Notes: generated from the sequence alone by a model not told the origin. DNA of 64,000 bases from Cyanosarcina radialis HA8281-LM2 (GCA_019359615.1 JAHHHA010000011.1:62001-126000); one strand, 5' to 3'. Counted from the first letter of the stretch, positions 41,883 through 51,546 are shown. Translations and numbers: made by a program.

Positions 41883-44852
41883 ATGGTGGGGAAAAAGTTG
41901 ATGACCGATCGGCAAACAGTGTTAATCGTCGATGACAGCCCCGAAGATCGGGAAATTTATCGTCACTACTTGCTGCAAGACCGGGAACGCCATTACACCA
42001 TCTGGGAAGAAGGTATGGGAGCTAGAGGTTTGGCACTGTGCCAAAAACTAGATCCTGACTGCATTTTGCTAGATTATGCCTTACCCGACATGGATGGACT
42101 AGAATTCCTGGCGGCACTCAAAAATGGTATGGGAAATTCCCAGCCAGCAGTAATAATGCTGACCGGACAAGGGGACGAAAAAGTCGCAGTTCGAGCGATT
42201 AAAAATGGCGCTCAAGACTATTTAGTTAAAGACCAGACCACATTTGAAAGCTTGTCTCTTACCGTCTCGACAGCGATCGCTAACGTCCAATTGCGGCAAC
42301 AACTCCAACGCGCTCAGGAGAGTTTGCGATCGAGCCAATTATTTCTGCAATCTCTAGCCGATGCCACGCCGGGGTTTTTGTATCTCTACGACTTGGTAGA
42401 GCAGCGAAACGTCTATACCAACGATCGCATCACTCAATTGCTAGGTTACACCCCCGCTGCCATTCAAGTCATGGGGAAGGAGCTATTCCTTAACATCATG
42501 CACCCAGAAGATCTGGCGCGAATTCCGGTCCTGCTGCAACGGTTTGAGGTGGCTAAAGATGGTGAATTCCTCGAAACCGAGTACCGCCTGCGCCGCTCTG
42601 ATGGCGAATGGCGCTGGTTCTTCGATCGCTCGGTAGTATTTAGCCGAAATCCCGATGGTTCGGTCCGTCAGGTTTTGGGAACGGCCCTGGACGTTACCGA
42701 ACGCCAGCAAGCCCAAGAACGACTGCGACGAGAAGCCGAGCGATCGCAACTTTTAGCTGAGATTTCCCAGCAGATTTGGCAATCGCTCAATCTCCCAGAA
42801 ATTTTAGGCACGGTCGTCGAGGGGGTGCGACACTGGTTGCAAACAGATCGAGTCATAGTTTTTCAATTAGAGTCAGATTTAAATAGCGGTACAGTTGTTA
42901 GAGAGTCGGTAGGCTCTGGATGGACGCGAATTTTGTCAACCACTCTCACCGATCCTTGCTTGAGCAAAAGCTATGTCGAAACCTACAGGCGGGGGCTAGC
43001 TACAACTAAAACTGATATTTACACCGCTGGTATCGATCCATGTCACCTCGAACTGCTAGCTAAGTTGCAAGTTCGAGCTAATTTGGTAGTGCCAATTTTG
43101 CAAAATGAGTTGCTATGGGGATTGCTGATCGCCCATCATTGCTCGGCCCCAAGAGAATGGCAGCCAGAAGAAATCGACCTCCTGCGGCAGTTAGCCACTC
43201 AGGTAGGAATTGCCATCCAGCAAACATCGCTGTTAGAGAAATTACAAATCGAACTCGGCCAGCGCCAGGAGATGGAAAAAGCCTTGCGTCTGAGTAACGA
43301 TCGATTTCGACAGGCCGCCAGAGCGGTTAACTGCCTGATTTACGACTGGGATGTAGAAAGCGATACCGTCATCAGAACCGAAGGATTATCTAAAGTTGTA
43401 GGCTATTCTCTAGCCGAAGCAGAACCTACAGGTGCTTGGTGGCGACAACTGATCCATCCCGACGATCTGGCGCAGATTATGGAGAATTTTGACTCGACAC
43501 TGCAAAATAAATACAGCTTAGAAGGCGATCGCTACTTGACTGAATACCGAGTCCGTCACAAACAGGGTCACTATCTCTGGGTGCAAGATCGGGGCTTAGC
43601 CACGCGCGATGCCGAAGGACGCTTGAGCAGAATAGTCGGCAGTACGTGGGATATCACGGAACGCAAACAAGCCGAAGAAAGCTTGCGTCAAAGCGAGGAA
43701 AGTTTCCGCCTGCTGGCCGAAAATATGCCGCAAATGGTATGGACAACCTTACCCGATGGCAAGTGCAATTACTGGAACGAGCAGTTGTGCGACTTTACTG
43801 GATTGAGGCTCGAACAAGCGCGAGATTTTAAGTGGTTGTCGATCTTGCATCCCGATGACGTAGAATCCTGTCTGGATGCTTGGATGAAAGCCGTTGTTAG
43901 CGGACAACCTTTTGAAGCTGAAATCCGCTACCGCACCAAGACCGGAGACTATCGATGGGTGCTAAGTCGCGCTCTGCCTTTAAAAGACGAGCGCGGGCAA
44001 ATCGTCAAGTGGTTGGGCACGAGTACGGATATAGACGATCGCAAGCAGTTTGAAAAAGAGCGATCGCGCTTGCTCGAACGAGAACGCCTGGCCCGCTCCG
44101 AAGCCGAAGCTGCCAATCGAGCTAAAGACGAATTTGTGGCTGTAGTATCTCACGAGTTACGTACGCCCCTAAATGCGATTATGGGTTGGGCGAAGATCCT
44201 GCGAACTCGCCGCCTAGATGAAGCGAAGACGGCTCAAGCCTTAGAAACGATCGAACGCAACGTCAAAGATCAAGCCAAATTGATCGAAGACTTGTTGGAT
44301 ATCTCGCGGCTGATTCGGGGCAAGCTGGAGTTACAAAGCAGGCAATTGAATCTAGCAGCACTAATTAAGGTAGCTGTTGAAACTGCCCTGCCGTCTGCCC
44401 AGGCCAAGAGTATTTCCCTAGAGTCTGTGGGTGATGAAGCTCAAATGTCGATTTGGGGCGATGCCACTCGCTTGCAGCAGATTTTGGGCAATCTCTTAAC
44501 CAACGCGATCAAGTTTACCCCTGAAGGAGGACGGGTAGAAGTGCGGCTAGAGCGAGTCGAGGGAGAGGGGGAGAGAGGGAGAGAGGGCGAAGAGAGAGCG
44601 GTTATATCTGCGAACAGATCTGTGGCTCGGATATCTGTTAGCGATACCGGACAAGGTATTAAGCCAGAATTTTTACCTCGAATATTCGATCGCTACTCTC
44701 AAGAGAATGGGATAAAGAAGCATCAGGGTTTAGGCTTGGGCTTGGCGATCGCCCGCTCTTTGGTAGAACTGCACCAGGGCCAGATTTCTGCTTTTAGCGC
44801 TGGAGAAGGCCGGGGTGCAACTTTTACCATCCTGTTACCAATTAAAGAGTAA
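41883..44852 (+). CDS. Hybrid sensor histidine kinase: REC, PAS, GAF, PAS, PAS, HisKA, HATPase
   Basis: The 989-residue soluble protein starts with a receiver domain (TVLIVDDSPED, phospho-acceptor Asp64 in CILLDYALPDMDG, Lys116). A PAS domain (about 150-275), a GAF domain (about 288-450) and two more PAS domains with PAC tails (about 465-600 and 605-725) follow. The kinase core has HisKA with His757 in VVSHELRTPLNAI and an HATPase with NLLTNAIKFTPEGG and GLGLAIARSL. An Arg/Glu/Gly-rich insert (EGEGERGREGEE, about 893-905) breaks the ATPase domain. The GAF has no chromophore Cys-His pair that I can assign. The input signal is unknown. ATG 41901 is an alternative start. Confidence 0.92.
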   Translation: MVGKKLMTDRQTVLIVDDSPEDREIYRHYLLQDRERHYTIWEEGMGARGLALCQKLDPDCILLDYALPDMDGLEFLAALKNGMGNSQPAVIMLTGQGDEKVAVRAIKNGAQDYLVKDQTTFESLSLTVSTAIANVQLRQQLQRAQESLRSSQLFLQSLADATPGFLYLYDLVEQRNVYTNDRITQLLGYTPAAIQVMGKELFLNIMHPEDLARIPVLLQRFEVAKDGEFLETEYRLRRSDGEWRWFFDRSVVFSRNPDGSVRQVLGTALDVTERQQAQERLRREAERSQLLAEISQQIWQSLNLPEILGTVVEGVRHWLQTDRVIVFQLESDLNSGTVVRESVGSGWTRILSTTLTDPCLSKSYVETYRRGLATTKTDIYTAGIDPCHLELLAKLQVRANLVVPILQNELLWGLLIAHHCSAPREWQPEEIDLLRQLATQVGIAIQQTSLLEKLQIELGQRQEMEKALRLSNDRFRQAARAVNCLIYDWDVESDTVIRTEGLSKVVGYSLAEAEPTGAWWRQLIHPDDLAQIMENFDSTLQNKYSLEGDRYLTEYRVRHKQGHYLWVQDRGLATRDAEGRLSRIVGSTWDITERKQAEESLRQSEESFRLLAENMPQMVWTTLPDGKCNYWNEQLCDFTGLRLEQARDFKWLSILHPDDVESCLDAWMKAVVSGQPFEAEIRYRTKTGDYRWVLSRALPLKDERGQIVKWLGTSTDIDDRKQFEKERSRLLERERLARSEAEAANRAKDEFVAVVSHELRTPLNAIMGWAKILRTRRLDEAKTAQALETIERNVKDQAKLIEDLLDISRLIRGKLELQSRQLNLAALIKVAVETALPSAQAKSISLESVGDEAQMSIWGDATRLQQILGNLLTNAIKFTPEGGRVEVRLERVEGEGERGREGEERAVISANRSVARISVSDTGQGIKPEFLPRIFDRYSQENGIKKHQGLGLGLAIARSLVELHQGQISAFSAGEGRGATFTILLPIKE

Positions 44853-44931
44853 ATTTGCGCTTAACCAAAAGTTCAAAGGAGATAAAGCTTATGTGGGAGA
44901 AGCCACGATCGCCGATCGCGATTAAGCGGCT

Positions 44932-45309
44932 TCAAGGTGATGCCGATACAACTTTGAGACTGGGAGCAGAATAAATAGAGATAAACACCGCATCTTCCGA
45001 GCCATGATTGACGGCCCCGTGAACCTCCGATGGTTCGGCAACATCGATCTGTCCGGCAGAAATAATTTTCTTTTCTCCGTTGCCCAGATAATAAGTTAAT
45101 TCTCCCCGTACCACGATCCAGGTATCTTGCCCGTCAGGATGAGTGTGGGCTGGCACTTGCTGTCCCGGCCGTACTCCCCACACGGCAATACTGGAATGTT
45201 CGGTGATGGCTATTTCGGTAACGATCGCCTTTGACTCAGAAAATTGCACCAACTTTTCCACATCAAATAACCGCTGGCGGTCGGATAGCAAGGTATTGGT
45301 CATTGTCAT
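44932..45309 (-). CDS. Small cupin-domain protein
   Basis: The 125-residue single-domain cupin has the metal motif PAHTHPDGQDTWIVVRGEL (His, His and Glu-type ligands) and the second motif EPSEVHGAVNHG with a further His. Cupins of this size bind a metal and may act as isomerases, dioxygenases or sensors. The substrate is unknown. Start MTMTNTLLSDRQRLF at 45309. It ends just after the kinase gene, convergent with it. Confidence 0.85.
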   Translation of the reverse strand: MTMTNTLLSDRQRLFDVEKLVQFSESKAIVTEIAITEHSSIAVWGVRPGQQVPAHTHPDGQDTWIVVRGELTYYLGNGEKKIISAGQIDVAEPSEVHGAVNHGSEDAVFISIYSAPSLKVVSASP

Positions 45310-45463
45310 CTCCAGATATTTAACTTTAGCGATCGCTATTAAATTACCGTCTTTAGTCAGTTTTAATTGTTGTCACCGCCACAGATCTAGAACCCATACC
45401 TACAAGAATTGTTGGAGATGTCTATTGCTAAAATATTGAATAAGCATTGTCACCCCAAAAACA

Positions 45464-45877
45464 ATGACAGCGATCGCCCTTAACTTATCTCCAGAACTGG
45501 AACAAAAACTGCGACTTGAAGCTGCCAAAGCCGGAATCGATCTCGATCGCTACATCGTCAATACTCTTGAAGAACGCCTTCTGAGCCACTCCACCCTCAA
45601 AAAAGCAACTGAAGCTGACCTGCTGCAACAAATCAATATCGGCTTCTCAGCAGAAACTTGGGAGCAATATCATCACCTCATCGCCAAACGTCATGCTGAA
45701 ACCCTCAGCCCTGAAGAACGCGAAGACCTGATTTACCTGAGCGATCGCCTCGAAAAACTCAATGTTATTCGGATTCAAGCCCTCATCCAACTCGCTAACC
45801 TCCGAAATCAACCCTTGAGCGATCTGATGCCAACTCTGGGGATCGGTCCGAATCCCGAAGTTCTCGATTATGCCTGA
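45464..45877 (+). CDS. Hypothetical protein with antitoxin-like N-terminus
   Basis: The 137-residue helical protein starts MTAIALNLSPELEQKLRLEA, the ribbon-helix-helix-like pattern seen in many small cyanobacterial regulators (strand, then AAKAGIDLDRYIVNTLEERL). A C-terminal helical part (LSPEEREDLIYLSDRLEKLN) follows. There is no partner toxin beside it: the next gene is glpK. It could be an orphan antitoxin-like DNA-binding protein. Confidence 0.65.
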   Translation: MTAIALNLSPELEQKLRLEAAKAGIDLDRYIVNTLEERLLSHSTLKKATEADLLQQINIGFSAETWEQYHHLIAKRHAETLSPEEREDLIYLSDRLEKLNVIRIQALIQLANLRNQPLSDLMPTLGIGPNPEVLDYA

Positions 45878-45929
45878 GTTTCGCCTCACTCAGCAACAAC
45901 GAGAGGGAGGAGAGGGGGGCAGAGGGGAA

Positions 45930-46003
45930 AATTAACTTCTGAACTCCTGAACTCCTAAACTTCTAAACTTCTAAACTTCTAAACTTCTGCCTCCTTTCAT
46001 CAT
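45930..46003. repeat. CTAAACTTCT decamer tandem repeat
   Basis: Several copies of a 10-bp unit (TTCTAAACTT and variants CTCCTGAACT) precede glpK. A similar run lies at about 38140-38180 upstream of the MCE gene. It is simple-sequence DNA in which a glpK leader would lie. Confidence 0.8.
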
Positions 46004-46015
46004 TCATCATTCAAA

Positions 46016-47503
46016 GTGGGCTACATTCTGGCACTAGACTTAGGAACTACAGGCAATCGTGCCTTTCTGTTCGATCGCTCCGGTCGAACAGTCGGTCGAG
46101 CTTACCGAGAACTGACGCAGTATTATCCTCAACCGGGCTGGTGGGAACACGATGCTGAAGAAATTTGGCAAGCTACTGTCTGGGCGATGCAAACCGCGAT
46201 CGCTACTGCCCAGATCGAGCCGAAGGAAATTGTCGCCATCGGTTTGACCGTGCAGCGAGAAACCTGCCTGCTGTGGGATCGAAATACCGGAAAACCCTTG
46301 CACCGCGCCATCGTGTGGCAAGACCGACGCACTGCCGATCGTTGCGCTCAATTGCAACAGCAAGGTTATAGCGCAGAGATTTACCAGCGTACCGGACTGC
46401 CGATCGATCCCTACTTCTCAGCTACCAAACTCGCTTGGTTACTAGAACACCTGCCAGGAATCGATCTAAAACAGGTATTAGCTGGCACGATCGACAGTTG
46501 GATTTTGTGGAAACTAACAGGGGGAGAAGTTCACGCTACCGACCACAGCAACGCCAGCCGCACCATGCTGTCTCACCTCACCGATTGCCAGTGGGATGCT
46601 TACTTACTAGATTTGTTTGAAATTCCCCGTCACTTGCTTCCGCAGATCCAACCGAGTTTCGGAAAGTTCGGGGTGACGCAGGCGAGTTTGCTGGGAGCAG
46701 AAATTCCCATTACTGCGATTCTGGGAGATCAGCAAGCATCTCTATTCGGTCATGGTTGCGATCGTCCGGGGTTGATGAAATGCACCTACGGAACTGGTTC
46801 GTTTTTGGTAGCCCACACTGGCTCGCGGGCGGTGCTATCTTGTCCTCAATTGATTTCCACCATCGCCTGGACGCAAACCAACCCTAGCAGCACGTTAGAA
46901 GTCGGCTATGCCTTGGAAGGTAGTATGTTTACAACAGGCGCTTGCATCCAATGGTTGCGGGACGGATTGAAGTTGATTTCGACCGCAGCAGAAACCGAAG
47001 AGATCGCCCAGCAAGCGGCCGATAATGGGGGCGTTTATTTCGTCCCTGCTTTTAGCGGACTGGGCGCACCCCACTGGGATTTGAACGCTCGCGGGGCTTT
47101 TTTCGGTCTGACGGCTGGGGTGGAGCGATCGCATTTGGTGCGATCGGTGTTAGAGTCGATTGCCTATCAAGTGAAAGAAGTAGTCCAAGCTGTCAGCGAG
47201 TGCAGCGGCACTGGGGGCGAGCAGTTAAAGGTTGATGGTGGAGCTTCCCAAAATAATTTCTTGATGCAATTCCAGGCCGATCTATTGAGAATTCCCGTCG
47301 AACGTCCGGCAATGGCCGATACTACCGTCTGGGGAATTGCTATGGCGGCCGGTCTGGCTGCGGGTTTTTGGGATAATTACGAGGCCTTGGTGCAGAGCCG
47401 TCAGCGGGATTGCTCGTTCGAGCCTGGTGCGGGTAGCAAAACCGCAGTGAGCAACTTTGCTACTTGGCAGCAGGCAGTAGGTAGAGCCAAAAATTGGCTC
47501 TAG
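46016..47503 (+). CDS. glpK: Glycerol kinase
   Basis: GlpK makes sn-glycerol 3-phosphate from glycerol and ATP. The 495-residue FGGY-family protein has the phosphate-binding LDLGTTGNRAFLFDRSG, WEHDAEEIW, VWQDRRTADRC, AILGDQQASLFGHGC, KCTYGTGSF and GGASQNNFLMQFQADLL. The GTG start at 46016 gives the usual short N-terminus. The stop codon overlaps a hairpin (AGAGCCAAAAATTGGCTCT, 47483-47501). Confidence 0.93.
   Translation: MGYILALDLGTTGNRAFLFDRSGRTVGRAYRELTQYYPQPGWWEHDAEEIWQATVWAMQTAIATAQIEPKEIVAIGLTVQRETCLLWDRNTGKPLHRAIVWQDRRTADRCAQLQQQGYSAEIYQRTGLPIDPYFSATKLAWLLEHLPGIDLKQVLAGTIDSWILWKLTGGEVHATDHSNASRTMLSHLTDCQWDAYLLDLFEIPRHLLPQIQPSFGKFGVTQASLLGAEIPITAILGDQQASLFGHGCDRPGLMKCTYGTGSFLVAHTGSRAVLSCPQLISTIAWTQTNPSSTLEVGYALEGSMFTTGACIQWLRDGLKLISTAAETEEIAQQAADNGGVYFVPAFSGLGAPHWDLNARGAFFGLTAGVERSHLVRSVLESIAYQVKEVVQAVSECSGTGGEQLKVDGGASQNNFLMQFQADLLRIPVERPAMADTTVWGIAMAAGLAAGFWDNYEALVQSRQRDCSFEPGAGSKTAVSNFATWQQAVGRAKNWL
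47483..47501 (+). terminator. Hairpin overlapping the glpK stop codon
   Basis: AGAGCCAA and TTGGCTCT form a perfect 8-bp stem with an AAA loop, and the TAG stop lies at its 3' base. There is no T run, so it may be an RNA stabiliser rather than a terminator. Confidence 0.35.
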
Positions 47504-47519
47504 TACCGCTACGCGGAAG

Positions 47520-47612
47520 TCATATCAAATCCGGATTTTAAAAGCTCCGAATCCAGCCCTCACCCCCGTCCCCTCTCCCAAGCTTGGGAGAGGGGTGCCC
47601 GCTAGGGCGGCG
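47520..47612. repeat. MITE-like element, third copy (right end lost)
   Basis: TCATATCAAATCCGG at the left and the central hairpin CCCTCTCCCAAGCTTGGGAG match the elements at 10397 and 30051. The right arm is replaced by the 3' end of the phosphoribosyltransferase gene, so the element is truncated or joined to that gene. Confidence 0.65.
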
Positions 47613-48152
47613 CTATTTTTGAAAAAGGGGATTAGCCGTGTCGCTCTCAAATTGGCTGTTAAGTTCTTCTAGATTCAGGCGATCGTAACGTTCAAAAGGC
47701 TGATGAATCCAGGGGTTATCGGGCAAGTAATCTACATAGTAATCGGGGGCGATCGCCGAACAAGCTTTGTACCAAATTACCGCCGTGCGAATTTCTTGGA
47801 TGTCATGACCGTAATGCTGCTGCAACCAAGGAATTGCCTCTCGCAGAGTAATACCAGAATCGACTAGATCGTCAGCTATAAGCACGCGACTGCCCAGTTT
47901 TTCGGCAGTCATGGTCAGATCGCGGGCAAATTTGAGGTGTCCCCGCGTGCGTTCTCCTTTTCCCCCGTAAGAAGAGGCCGCTAAGATCGCCAGCGGCTGC
48001 CGGTAAATTCGCGACAGCAAATCGCCAACTCTCAACCCACCTCTAGCCAGACAAACGATCTGGTTGAATTCCCAATGCGACTGATAAATTTTCGCAGCTA
48101 ACTGTTCGATTTTGTGGTGGTACTCTGCCCACGAGATGTAAAGGTCTGACAT
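47613..48152 (-). CDS. Phosphoribosyltransferase family protein
   Basis: The 179-residue type I phosphoribosyltransferase has the PRPP loop VLIADDLVDSGITLREA and the upstream CLARGGLRVGDLLSR. The layout resembles xanthine/hypoxanthine phosphoribosyltransferases that salvage purines. The hood region is short, so substrate cannot be read. The start MSDLYISWAEYHHKIEQLA at 48152 fits. Confidence 0.85.
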   Translation of the reverse strand: MSDLYISWAEYHHKIEQLAAKIYQSHWEFNQIVCLARGGLRVGDLLSRIYRQPLAILAASSYGGKGERTRGHLKFARDLTMTAEKLGSRVLIADDLVDSGITLREAIPWLQQHYGHDIQEIRTAVIWYKACSAIAPDYYVDYLPDNPWIHQPFERYDRLNLEELNSQFESDTANPLFQK

Positions 48153-48303
48153 GGAAGATTAAATGTATACTATCTGGCTTGAGAAGCTGTACGATACTCA
48201 ACACGCCCCGATTAGCGATCGGAAAAAACTAGACACACCAACAGATCTAGCACTTGAGATCTGACCTACTTAGATGTATTACTAGACATTCTAAACTCCT
48301 CTC

Positions 48304-48371
48304 AGGGTAAAGCATTTGGTAATAAACTTTTAAGTCTAACCGATATGTTATCGCCCAAATGCTTTGCCCCT
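48304..48371. repeat. 68-bp palindromic element
   Basis: AGGGTAAAGCATTTGG and its inverted copy CCAAATGCTTTGCCCCT bracket 35 bases. The ends resemble the GTAGGGGCG repeats at 31534 and 61869. It lies directly upstream of the symporter gene. Confidence 0.65.
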
Positions 48372-48394
48372 ACAACTTCTAAACTCCTTAAATA

Positions 48395-49819
48395 ATGAGT
48401 CATAACAACTGGGAAGATATAGCTCCTGACGAACCAGAAAAGCTGAACTTGAGTACCAAACTTGCTTACGGTGCTGGGGATTTAGGAACAGCCATCACTG
48501 CCAACTTAGGCACTTTTTTACTATCGCCTTTTCTCACTGATGTCGCTGGTTTGAGGCCGGGGTTAGCGGGTTGGACGCAGTTAATCGGCAAAGTTTGGGA
48601 TGCAGTCAACGATCCGATGGTAGGGGTGCTGAGCGATCGCACTACCAGCCGTTGGGGACGGCGTTACCCCTGGATGCTGCTTGGGGCAGTTCCCTTGGGG
48701 CTTTTCTTTTTTTTACAGTGGATCGTTCCTCGCTTTAGCGGTCACGAGGCTACCAATCAGTGGGGACTGTTTTGGTACTACACCATTATTTCGATCCTGT
48801 TTAATACTTTCTACACCATAGTTAACGTTCCGTATACTGCTCTCACGCCCGAACTAACTCAAGACTATAACGAACGCACTAGCCTCAACAGCTTTCGATT
48901 TGCTTTCTCGATCGCGGGTAGCATTCTCTCAACCCTCGTGGCGTTCCTGTTTTTTGCTCGGTTTCCCAACGATAAAGGTCAAGCTTATTTTTGGATCGCC
49001 ATTATTTGTACAGTGGTGTCGGTATTGCCAGTCTATTGGTGCTATTGGGGAACGCGATCGCGCCTTGCATCTGTATCCTACCAACGTCCAGAAGCTGAAA
49101 CTTCCGTATCCATACCTTTCCTGCAACAGTTAAAAATTGCTTTCAGCAATCGGCCTTTCTTAATCGTCACTGGAATTTATCTGTGTTCTTGGTTGAGTTT
49201 GCAGCTAACAGGGGCAATTATTCCCTATTTTGTCGAGAGATATATGCGCTTGACCACTAAAGAGACAGCTTTAGTCATCTTGGCAGTTCAAGGAACGGCT
49301 TTCATCATGCTCTTTGTTTGGAGTGCCATTAGCCACAGAGTCGGCAAAAAAGCTGTTTACTTTATGGGCATGAGTCTGTGGATAATCGTCCAAGCCGGAC
49401 TGTTTTTTTTACGTCCCCAGGATGTTGGTTTAATGTACTTCTTAGCCGTCTTAGCTGGTTTTGGGGTTTCCACTGCCTATCTGATTCCTTGGTCGATGCT
49501 ACCGGATGTTATCGAACTCGACGAACTCAGAACCGGACAGCGCCGCGAAGGAATTTTCTATAGTTTTATGGTCTTTTTGCAAAAAATTTGTTTGGGGATT
49601 GCTGTCACCTTGGTACTGCAAAGCTTGGGACGGCTGGGATATCAACCCACTTTAGAAAAACAAAACGAAGCCGTCTTGCTGGCAATTCGGATTTTCCTCG
49701 GTCCTTTACCCGCTGTTGCTTTGATCGGCGGGATGGTTTTAACTTATTTGTATCCCATCACCCGCGAGTTCCATGCCGAAATTTTGCTGAGGTTAAGAGA
49801 AAAGCGATCGCAAGGTTAA
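48395..49819 (+). CDS. GPH-family sugar:cation symporter (MFS)
   Basis: The 474-residue inner-membrane protein has about 12 helices. The melibiose-carrier-like signatures are KLAYGAGDLGTAITANLG, KVWDAVNDPMVGVLSDRTTS and RWGRRYPWMLLGAVPLG, with VSTAYLIPWSMLPDVIELDE in the second half. GPH carriers take up glycosides, galactosides or similar solutes with Na+ or H+. The substrate is unknown. The nearby sucrose-phosphate phosphatase hints at sugar metabolism. Confidence 0.88.
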   Translation: MSHNNWEDIAPDEPEKLNLSTKLAYGAGDLGTAITANLGTFLLSPFLTDVAGLRPGLAGWTQLIGKVWDAVNDPMVGVLSDRTTSRWGRRYPWMLLGAVPLGLFFFLQWIVPRFSGHEATNQWGLFWYYTIISILFNTFYTIVNVPYTALTPELTQDYNERTSLNSFRFAFSIAGSILSTLVAFLFFARFPNDKGQAYFWIAIICTVVSVLPVYWCYWGTRSRLASVSYQRPEAETSVSIPFLQQLKIAFSNRPFLIVTGIYLCSWLSLQLTGAIIPYFVERYMRLTTKETALVILAVQGTAFIMLFVWSAISHRVGKKAVYFMGMSLWIIVQAGLFFLRPQDVGLMYFLAVLAGFGVSTAYLIPWSMLPDVIELDELRTGQRREGIFYSFMVFLQKICLGIAVTLVLQSLGRLGYQPTLEKQNEAVLLAIRIFLGPLPAVALIGGMVLTYLYPITREFHAEILLRLREKRSQG

Positions 49820-49850
49820 GTAATAGGTAAGAAGTCAACAACCCCGCCCG

Positions 49851-50057
49851 CAAGGTTATTTGTTAGCGATCGCAAGAGCCAGAAACGATGAAGATGATGT
49901 AGGCTCGATGCCATGGACCTTAACTGCTAGCGAGATCGACAGCTTTACAAATTGGAATCTAAAACTCCTTAGTTTCGAGGATTATATAGATAGTGAGAAC
50001 CCACCCGTCAGAAGATTTAGAGCTTATTTTCAAAAAACACGAACCATAAATCATTAA
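49851..50057 (+). pseudogene. C-terminal remnant of a SAM-dependent methyltransferase
   Basis: The fragment GYLLAIARARNDEDDVGSMP, then WTLTASEIDSFTN and FEDYIDSENPPVRRFRAYFQ, matches the C-terminal quarter of a class I SAM methyltransferase family (usual pattern LLVIARGR..DD...PPWPLT and FEDY.D...PPVRRFRA). Nothing upstream encodes the SAM-binding part, and the symporter gene ends 31 bp before. It is a decayed remnant. Confidence 0.65.
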
Positions 50058-50071
50058 CCGTCAACATTACT

Positions 50072-50821
50072 ATGCAACAATTTCTTTTTGTTACCGATCT
50101 AGATAACACCCTAGTAGGTGATGACGCTGCTTTAAAAGAACTTAATAGCAGGCTCGATCGACACCGCCAAGAACAAGCAACCAAAATAGTTTACGCTACG
50201 GGCCGTTCTCCCACCCTGTATCACCAACTAAGTCAAGAAAAGCAATTGCTACCTCCTGATGCCCTGATTGCCTCAGTGGGTACAGAAATTTACCTCAACG
50301 GCCATGAGACTCCCGATCCGCAGTGGACGGAACGATTAGCCCAAAAATGGGATCGAGATTTAGTCACATCTATTGCCGCCCATTTTGCCGATCTCGTCCT
50401 GCAACCAGAAACCGAACAACGCCCGTTTAAAGTTAGCTATTATCTCAGCGAAGAAGTAGCGGTTGAAGTGCTACCGCGATTGGAATTGCTGCTAAAAGAG
50501 CGCGAGCTAGATGTTAAGTTGATTTATAGTGGGGGTCAAGACCTCGATATTTTACCCCAGTTGGGCGATAAAGGCTTAGCCGTTAAGTTTTTACAACAAT
50601 GTTGGGAAATAGATCCAGTGCAAACAGTAGTTTGTGGCGATTCTGGAAATGATATTTCTTTATTTAGCGTCGGAGAAGAACGAGGGATTATTGTCGGTAA
50701 TGCCAGACCGGAATTACGCTTGTGGCACGATATTAACCCCGCATCTAGTCGCTATTTAGCTAATAGTAATTACGCCCAAGGAATTATAGAAGGTTTGATG
50801 TATTTTGGTTTTCTGATTTGA
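50072..50821 (+). CDS. spp: Sucrose-phosphate phosphatase
   Basis: This HAD-superfamily enzyme (249 residues) removes phosphate from sucrose 6-phosphate. The catalytic motif VTDLDNTLVGDD is at residues 7-18, YATGRSPTLYHQL follows, and the C-terminal acidic motif is VVCGDSGNDISLF. SPP-type features (VSYYLSEE, SGGQDLDILPQLGDKG) separate it from other HADs. Sucrose is a compatible solute in many cyanobacteria. Start ATG at 50072. Confidence 0.9.
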   Translation: MQQFLFVTDLDNTLVGDDAALKELNSRLDRHRQEQATKIVYATGRSPTLYHQLSQEKQLLPPDALIASVGTEIYLNGHETPDPQWTERLAQKWDRDLVTSIAAHFADLVLQPETEQRPFKVSYYLSEEVAVEVLPRLELLLKERELDVKLIYSGGQDLDILPQLGDKGLAVKFLQQCWEIDPVQTVVCGDSGNDISLFSVGEERGIIVGNARPELRLWHDINPASSRYLANSNYAQGIIEGLMYFGFLI

Positions 50822-50884
50822 AGTCAAATTGTCAATCTTCCGCGATCCGCTTATAATTTCCCCATCACCAAATTTTGTAGGTCT

Positions 50885-51190
50885 ATGTCTGCTGAAACTA
50901 ACTTAAATTCTCAATCGACTGCTGGTGCTGATGCTATTGATATCGCGATCGCTAAAGGCATAGATTTTGATGGTTTGCCCATTCCGACTGCCAAACTAGA
51001 ACTTTATCAACAGGTAATGGCGCTAGAGGCTAACAGACAGCGCAGCGGCGTATCTAACACCATGCGATCGCGCATCGTCCGCATTGGAGCCAAACACATT
51101 CCCCAAGAGGAACTCGATCGAAAGCTAGTAGATGCCGGATTTGCGCCTCTGAAAGATAAAGAAATTGCCTTCTTTTATGGTGATAAGTAG
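50885..51190 (+). CDS. Hypothetical protein
   Basis: The 101-residue protein has a Ser/Thr/Asn-rich start (MSAETNLNSQSTAGADA) and a conserved-looking core (LELYQQVMALEANRQRSGVS, MRSRIVRIGAKHIPQEELDR). The core is basic and helical and could bind nucleic acid. I do not recognise a family. The start ATG at 50885 follows AGGT. It stands alone after spp. Confidence 0.6.
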   Translation: MSAETNLNSQSTAGADAIDIAIAKGIDFDGLPIPTAKLELYQQVMALEANRQRSGVSNTMRSRIVRIGAKHIPQEELDRKLVDAGFAPLKDKEIAFFYGDK

Positions 51191-51546
51191 CGATACATGA
51201 TAATGCACAGGCTCACGCCAACGAAATTTTTGGCTGACACTCTTCACCCCTTTAGACTTGGGGTGCATACACGAGTTATCGGTTATGCCATTTGACATCC
51301 AGATCCCCTAAATCCCCATCATGGGATTTTGTCAAGTGGAAGAGACAAAACTCTGTAGAGGTGCAACAGCGCTCCTCCAGTTGTGGAATTGGTGGTGGGC
51401 TAAGGGAGCAATTGAGTTCGATGGGGGGATGTTCAAAAGACTGCTGGCAGACCAACTCCAATGATGCCTCAACGACCAGTCATTCGTAGTCATCCTCGTA
51501 ACGGTGCTACTGCTTTCTTATTCGCTCTCATCAGAGGCTGCGCCAC
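51191..51546. other. Gene-poor region before the IS110 fragment
   Basis: No gene is supported. It contains a GATCCCCTAAATCCCCATC-type common cyanobacterial short repeat near 51300 and unreadable sequence that is probably degraded IS110 material. Confidence 0.4.

Noticed and set aside
45930..46003. Possible CRISPR or structured RNA in CTAAACTTCT repeats
   Set aside because: A 10-bp tandem simple repeat without spacers or hairpins.
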